NCBI GenBank assembly: GCA_024234995.1
Contig: JACKNF010000008.1
Span: forward strand, 1 to 64,000
Reading direction: 5' to 3'
Length of the DNA stretch: 64,000 nt
Origin: Gammaproteobacteria bacterium
GTDB lineage: Bacteria > Pseudomonadota > Gammaproteobacteria > Competibacterales > Competibacteraceae
Below are positions 60,067 through 64,000 of this stretch, in pieces. The position numbers and the translations under genes were made by a program. Each line of letters opens with the position of its first letter. The first letter of the stretch is position 1. Under the pieces are notes generated by a model. It saw nothing but the letters and a program-made list of their open reading frames with translations, did no database searches and had not been told where the DNA came from.

Positions 60067-60168
60067 TTAGTGGGATGGAGGGCTGCGCCAGTGCGCTCTT
60101 ACACACTCCCACTTACCAAGTCTAAATCTTGAATAAGCATGGACAAACACAGTTTTAAAAATACTCAT
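60067..60168 (-). CDS. Possible 33-residue small protein between nrdJa and nrdJb
   Basis: A short frame, MSIFKTVFVHAYSRFRLGKW then ECVRAHWRS and a Pro-Ser-His end, preceded by AGGTGAAACCC. The pattern Y-S-R-F-R-x-G-x-W-E-x-V-R-x-H is reminiscent of tiny conserved proteins seen in other Proteobacteria, but I cannot name a family. The leader is followed by nrdJb 71 bases downstream of the stop, so it may be co-transcribed with the reductase genes. Confidence 0.45.
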   Translation of the reverse strand: MSIFKTVFVHAYSRFRLGKWECVRAHWRSPPSH

Positions 60169-60368
60169 GGGTTTCACCTCATAAGTTGAGATGCAACCGA
60201 GTCTTAAAACCTTGGCGTATGAGGGGTTGAAAGCAAAGTTTTGTCTGCTATTGTTGCCCTCGTATTTGGGATCAAATACACATCCAGGGGGAGACACTCG
60301 ATTGCAGGACTAGTCTCCTCACACATGGGGGTCGAGTTGCCGCTCGGCCCCCGTGCGCTTTTAAAACC
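60169..60368 (-). other. Non-coding gap after nrdJa with a strong hairpin
   Basis: The gap contains GGGGGCCGAG/CTCGACCCCC (near 60326-60351), a strong GC-rich hairpin, but without a run of T on the minus strand, so full termination is unlikely. The rest has no motif I recognise. Confidence 0.5.
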
Positions 60369-62528
60369 TCAAAATTTCCCGTAATACCCCTCCTTAATGG
60401 CATCGAACAGATTCGCCGCCGTGTGGGTCTCGCCGTCATACTCGACTTCTTCATTGCCTTGAACCTCGATTTCCGAGCCATCTTCCAGCACGAACCGGTA
60501 GCGGGTGTTCGCTAAATCCTGCTCCTTGACCAGCACACCTTGGAAAGCGGCTGGATTGAAGCGGAAGGTGGTGCAACCTTTGAGACCTTGCTCGTAGGCG
60601 TAGAGATAGATGTCCTTGAAATCCTCATAAGGGAAATCGGTGGGCACATTGGCGGTTTTGGAGATACTGGAATCGATCCACTTCTGAGCTGCGGCCTGAA
60701 TGTCGACATGCTGCTTGGGTGTCACGTCATCAGCGTTGATGAACGTATCCGGCAACTGCTCTTCGGGGGATTGAGCATTGGGAATAGCCCTAGGATTGAT
60801 CAAATGCCGGTAGGCCAATAATTCAAAAGAGAATACATCGACTTTCTCCTTGGATTTTTTGCCGGAACGGATAATGTTTCGTGAATAATGGTGCGCGAAG
60901 CTCGGCTCAATGCCATTACTGGCGTTGTTGGCCAGCGACAGGGCAATGGTGCCTGTGGGGGCGATGGAGGTGTGATGGGTGAACCGGGCGCCTACGTCGG
61001 CAAGCGCCTTAACCAAGTCAGAATCAACCTCCGCAACCCGCTGCATGTAGCGGCTATAGCGGGCATGTAGCACTTTGCCTTTGACACGATCCCCTTCCTG
61101 GAAGCCATCGTTAGCCATCTCCGGGCGCTTGCGTAGCAGGTCGGCGGTGACAGTGAACTCTTGTTCAAGGAGAGGTGCCGGGCCTTTTTCCTGGGCCAGT
61201 TCCAGTGCAACCCGCCAGCCGACCAGCGCCATTTCCCGGGTGATTTTGTCGGTGAAGATCAGCGATTCCGGTGATCCGTATTTCATGCCGAGCAGGGTCA
61301 GTGTGGAACCGAGCCCCAGATAACCCATGCCATGCCGGCGTTTGCTGACAATCTCCTGGCGCTGTTGTTCCAACGGCAGGCCATTGATTTCCACAACGTT
61401 ATCCAGCATCCGGGTGAAAATGGCGACCACCTGACGGTAGGTGTCCCAGTTGAAGCGGGCTTTGTGGGTCAGCGGATTTTGCACAAACTGGGTCAGGTTA
61501 ATTGACCCTAGAAGACAAGAACCGTAGGGGGGCAGCATTTGTTCGCCGCAAGGATTGCTCGCTTGAATATTTTCACAGAACCAGTTGTTATTCATTGCAT
61601 TGACTTCATCGATCAGAATGAACCCTGGTTCGGCATAATCATAGGTGGATGCCATGATGACATCCCATAAACGCCGGGCGCGGATTTTTCGATAGATTTT
61701 GCAGGCGACTTGGCTATTTTGATTAACAATGAATCCTTGCGTGACCGGCCATTCGCGCCAGACAACGAGTGATGCATCACGAAGGTCAATCTGATCCTGA
61801 TCGGCTTCCTGTGCCATAATTGGAAAAGCCAGCAGCCAGTCCGTATCATTTTTGACAGCTTCCATGAACTCACGAGTGATCAGTAACGACAGATTAAATT
61901 GTCGTAGGCGGCCTGCTTCGCGCTTGGCGCGGATAAATTCCATGACATCGGGATGGCCAATATCGAACGTCCCCATTTGCGCGCCGCGCCGCCCGCCTGC
62001 TGAGGACACGGTAAAGCACATTTTGTCGTAAATATCCATGAACGACAGAGGTCCGGAGGTATAGGCTCCTGCTCCGGAAACGTAGGCGCCGCGTGGGCGT
62101 AGCGTCGAAAAGGAATAACCAATGCCACATCCCGCTTTCAGTGTGAGTCCCGCTTCGTGCACCTTGCGCAGGATATCGTCCATGGAATCCTGGATTGTGC
62201 CAGAGACCGTGCAATTAATCGTGGAGGTGGCAGGTTTGTGATCCCAAGCGCCGGCATTAGAAATGATTCGCCCCGCCGGAATAGCGCCGTGGCGCAAGGC
62301 CCACAGGAATTTTTCGTACCAATGCTCACGCAATTCAGGTGTCGCCTCTACATCCGCTAAGGCACGGGCAACTCGCTGATAAGTGCTATCAATGGTCTCG
62401 TCAATTGGAGATCCATCCTTGGCTTTAAGCCGGTATTTCTTGTCCCATATATCCCAGGAAGCCGGTTGCATCGGCACGTCGGCAGCGGTCGTTGGACGGT
62501 CAGCGGGTTGCAAATGCGCGGTTTTCAT
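60369..62528 (-). CDS. nrdJa: Class II ribonucleoside-diphosphate reductase NrdJa
   Basis: A 719-residue adenosylcobalamin-dependent reductase catalytic subunit. Active-site parts are AGCGIGYSFSTLRPRGAYVS (the reducible Cys), NPCGEQMLPPYGSCLLGS near residue 325 (the N-x-C-x-E loop with the thiyl Cys), and MGYLGLGSTLTLLGMKYG. The C-terminal shuttle Cys domain is supplied by NrdJb downstream. It makes deoxynucleotides without oxygen need, useful in low-oxygen settings. A pair of NrdR-like boxes lies 151-196 bases upstream. Residues 1-20 are a variable leader, so a later start is possible. Confidence 0.95.
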   Translation of the reverse strand: MKTAHLQPADRPTTAADVPMQPASWDIWDKKYRLKAKDGSPIDETIDSTYQRVARALADVEATPELREHWYEKFLWALRHGAIPAGRIISNAGAWDHKPATSTINCTVSGTIQDSMDDILRKVHEAGLTLKAGCGIGYSFSTLRPRGAYVSGAGAYTSGPLSFMDIYDKMCFTVSSAGGRRGAQMGTFDIGHPDVMEFIRAKREAGRLRQFNLSLLITREFMEAVKNDTDWLLAFPIMAQEADQDQIDLRDASLVVWREWPVTQGFIVNQNSQVACKIYRKIRARRLWDVIMASTYDYAEPGFILIDEVNAMNNNWFCENIQASNPCGEQMLPPYGSCLLGSINLTQFVQNPLTHKARFNWDTYRQVVAIFTRMLDNVVEINGLPLEQQRQEIVSKRRHGMGYLGLGSTLTLLGMKYGSPESLIFTDKITREMALVGWRVALELAQEKGPAPLLEQEFTVTADLLRKRPEMANDGFQEGDRVKGKVLHARYSRYMQRVAEVDSDLVKALADVGARFTHHTSIAPTGTIALSLANNASNGIEPSFAHHYSRNIIRSGKKSKEKVDVFSFELLAYRHLINPRAIPNAQSPEEQLPDTFINADDVTPKQHVDIQAAAQKWIDSSISKTANVPTDFPYEDFKDIYLYAYEQGLKGCTTFRFNPAAFQGVLVKEQDLANTRYRFVLEDGSEIEVQGNEEVEYDGETHTAANLFDAIKEGYYGKF

Positions 62529-62678
62529 AGCCGGGAGTCTCTGAAAGAATGGTGATGAGGCGCGGTCAGGTTGGGAATGATCGGCGAATAGAATGAAGAA
62601 ATACCACGCCTGAACGATACTCAGTAACTAAGATGTTGGGATTTTAGAGGATGTGGGAAAAATTTCCAGACAGCTTTT

Positions 62679-62692
62679 CCCATATACTGTGG
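62679..62692. promoter_or_regulatory. Candidate NrdR box 1 upstream of nrdJa
   Basis: CCCATATACTGTGG. It shares CnATATAnTGTG with the second box exactly 32 bases further, about three helical turns, which is the usual arrangement of paired NrdR boxes. Confidence 0.6.
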
Positions 62693-62710
62693 TTTATAGC
62701 GAGTTAGCAT

Positions 62711-62724
62711 ACAATATAATGTGT
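62711..62724. promoter_or_regulatory. Candidate NrdR box 2 upstream of nrdJa
   Basis: ACAATATAATGTGT, close to the NrdR consensus built on ACACnATATAnnGTGT-like halves. Together with box 1 it would bind the ATP/dATP-sensing repressor NrdR and control nrdJab; the divergent lipoprotein gene is 146 bases away on the other side. Confidence 0.6.
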
Positions 62725-62869
62725 TGAAGCCAATCATTAAGACTTTGTTTGCCCTGACAATTGGCTAAGTGCAAAACCCTTGTTGTCAAGGGGTGGAACC
62801 GGTGGTATAACCCGCTAAACTCTGAAGAGTGCCGTTAACAACGGATACAAAAAGCTGAGGGAGAAATTC

Positions 62870-63544
62870 ATGAAAATCTCGTATGCTCCTCTTGTCATTC
62901 TCTGTCTGGGGCTGGGGGCTTGTGCGTCCCAGATACCTGTTGCAACCACTTATCCCGTTTCGTATCAGAAAAAGATGCAGGCCGCTCATCACTGGGATGT
63001 TCTCACCGAAGACGTGGCTAATCGTTTGCATGATTCACTCATTGGTTCTGGTGCGCAACAGGGACGTACGATTTCCCTGTATGTTCAGCAGCCACGATAC
63101 AACAGTGACTTTAGCGAAGCTTTTCACAACTTGCTGATTACACACCTGCTGGAGCGCGGATTCTCGATTACCGAAAATTCATCCGCTGGCTTGCCGTTGA
63201 GCTATGACGTCCAAGTTGTTTCGCATAATGACCGTGGCTTTATCCGGCCGGTGCCAGGTCTGTTCACTGGCTTAGCTAGCAGTGTATTTGTATTGCGCGG
63301 CATAGCTCACCAAAGTTCGACGGCTGCATGGCTGTTAGGTGCGGTCGAAACGGATATAGTGACAGGCTACATTACCGATAATCCGGACCATGAAATTATC
63401 GTCACCACCTCGGTCATGAATGGTGACCGCTATGTGACCCGGTTACGGGATATCTACTATATCAGCGACAATAATGTCGGACAGTATATTGCCCAAGGGC
63501 CAGCGCCGGTCACTACGCGTATTGTGGAGGTAGTCGGACCATGA
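62870..63544 (+). CDS. Predicted lipoprotein of unknown function
   Basis: A 224-residue protein with a lipoprotein signal: MKISYAPLVILCLGLGACAS, Cys at position 18. The body is beta-rich with RTISLYVQQPRYNSDFSEAF and GLPLSYDVQVVSHNDRGF, and late segments YITDNPDHEIIVTTSVMNGD. I do not recognise a named domain, but similar proteins sit next to FlgO-like lipoproteins. The stop overlaps the start of the next gene (ATGA), so the two are coupled. AGGGAG stands before the ATG. Confidence 0.7.
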   Translation: MKISYAPLVILCLGLGACASQIPVATTYPVSYQKKMQAAHHWDVLTEDVANRLHDSLIGSGAQQGRTISLYVQQPRYNSDFSEAFHNLLITHLLERGFSITENSSAGLPLSYDVQVVSHNDRGFIRPVPGLFTGLASSVFVLRGIAHQSSTAAWLLGAVETDIVTGYITDNPDHEIIVTTSVMNGDRYVTRLRDIYYISDNNVGQYIAQGPAPVTTRIVEVVGP

Positions 63545-64000
63545 ACTGGAATATGATCCTGCGCGCGTGGGTAGCATTGCTGGCCTTGTCAGGTTTGGCG
63601 GGTATTCAAGGGTGTGCCTCTTCAGGTGATGATGCGCCGGTCCGGCCGATCATTCGGGATGCAGACTTGATCGGCCAAAACTACCAGGCGGCGGATGCAC
63701 TGTTAATGCGGGCGCCTTGGCTTCGGGAACGGCGTGAGCCACTGCTGTCCGCAACGTTCGTGGACATCAACAATCTTGAGACATCATCGGGTCTTGGACG
63801 TGTGATTGGCGAGCAACTAGGCTCACGGTTCGCACAACAGGGTTTCACGGTGGTCGAGATCAAGATGCGCAATAACATCTTTGTCCGGGAGGGTGCGGGT
63901 GAATTTGCCTTGTCGCGCTCTGTCAAGGAGATCAGCCAGTCGCATAACGCAGCAGCGGTGATTGCGGGCACGTATGCGGTAGGCCGGCAGTCGGTATTCG
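63541..64000 (+). CDS. FlgO-like lipoprotein, cut by the window end
   Basis: At least 153 codons. A signal peptide of about 25 residues (VALLALSGLAGIQGCAS) has its lipid-modified Cys near residue 25. The body fits FlgO-like domain proteins: A-x-LLMRAPWLRERREPLLSATFVDINNLE near the start, SSGLGRVIGEQLGSRFAQQGF in the middle, and an R-NNIFVREGAGEFALSRSVKE segment. FlgO is an outer-membrane lipoprotein associated with flagella in Vibrio, but many FlgO-domain proteins are not flagellar, and no flagellar gene is seen here. It is coupled to the lipoprotein before it. Confidence 0.75.
   Translation, partial: MNWNMILRAWVALLALSGLAGIQGCASSGDDAPVRPIIRDADLIGQNYQAADALLMRAPWLRERREPLLSATFVDINNLETSSGLGRVIGEQLGSRFAQQGFTVVEIKMRNNIFVREGAGEFALSRSVKEISQSHNAAAVIAGTYAVGRQSVF

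Noticed and set aside
62529..62869. Cobalamin riboswitch before the B12-dependent reductase
   Set aside because: I looked for the B12-box and a long structured leader and found neither; only the paired NrdR-like boxes stand out.

Overview
The window looks like a chromosomal segment of a Gammaproteobacterium, at roughly 55-60% G+C by eye. Three things point there: a complete gammaproteobacterial-order str-S10-spc-alpha ribosomal cluster, an sdhCDAB-sdhE-ygfX operon, and a PEP-CTERM/exosortase regulatory system (PrsK/PrsR with a sigma-54 promoter). That combination is typical of floc- or biofilm-forming environmental bacteria; a Competibacter-like lineage is a guess from gene content only.

Left region (1-12.7 kb) is an eroding accessory island. 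It holds the end of an IS6-type element, a DUF499 (COG1483) ATPase, a TumE/TumA-like toxin-antitoxin pair and the C-terminal half of a DUF1156 (COG1743) DNA adenine methylase cut by a frameshifted IS5-type element. It continues with a DUF29 gene, a BrnT stub fused in frame to a stray Rpn-nuclease tail, BrnA, and a vapBC locus broken by an IS605-type element (divergent tnpA/tnpB). Pieces of Rpn-family nuclease tails are scattered through it.

Region 9.6-18.2 kb is exosortase-related. A PEP-CTERM surface protein is preceded by a good sigma-54 promoter and three copies of a 17-bp motif, TGTCrGnAwwTTTTACA. Two more copies lie between a divergent pair: an exosortase-associated acyltransferase on one side, and a MaoC-like protein plus a ThiF-nitroreductase fusion (and an Rpn nuclease) on the other. 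The likely regulators, PrsK and PrsR, lie at 35.9-39.3 kb after an EpsB-type sugar transferase and two nucleotide-sugar enzymes, so the motif is a candidate PrsR site linking these loci.

Region 18.3-31.9 kb is mostly housekeeping: moaE, rnt, ygfZ, a DUF1674/SDHAF4-like gene directly before sdhCDAB, sdhE, ygfX, an orphan mraZ, rnhA and dnaQ. Inside it sits an unusual three-gene membrane cluster: a small anchored protein, a SEDS (FtsW/RodA) protein with an N-terminal FHA-like region, and an FHA-like protein.

Region 39.4-57.9 kb runs rpsL to rplQ behind a near-consensus promoter. rplR and the 3' third of secY carry several frameshifts, more likely sequence error than real loss because both are essential. 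The right end (58-64 kb) has a quinone oxidoreductase, the split class II ribonucleotide reductase nrdJa/nrdJb with a tandem NrdR-like box, two possible tiny proteins, and two lipoproteins (one FlgO-like, cut by the window edge). I saw no tRNA, rRNA or CRISPR array.
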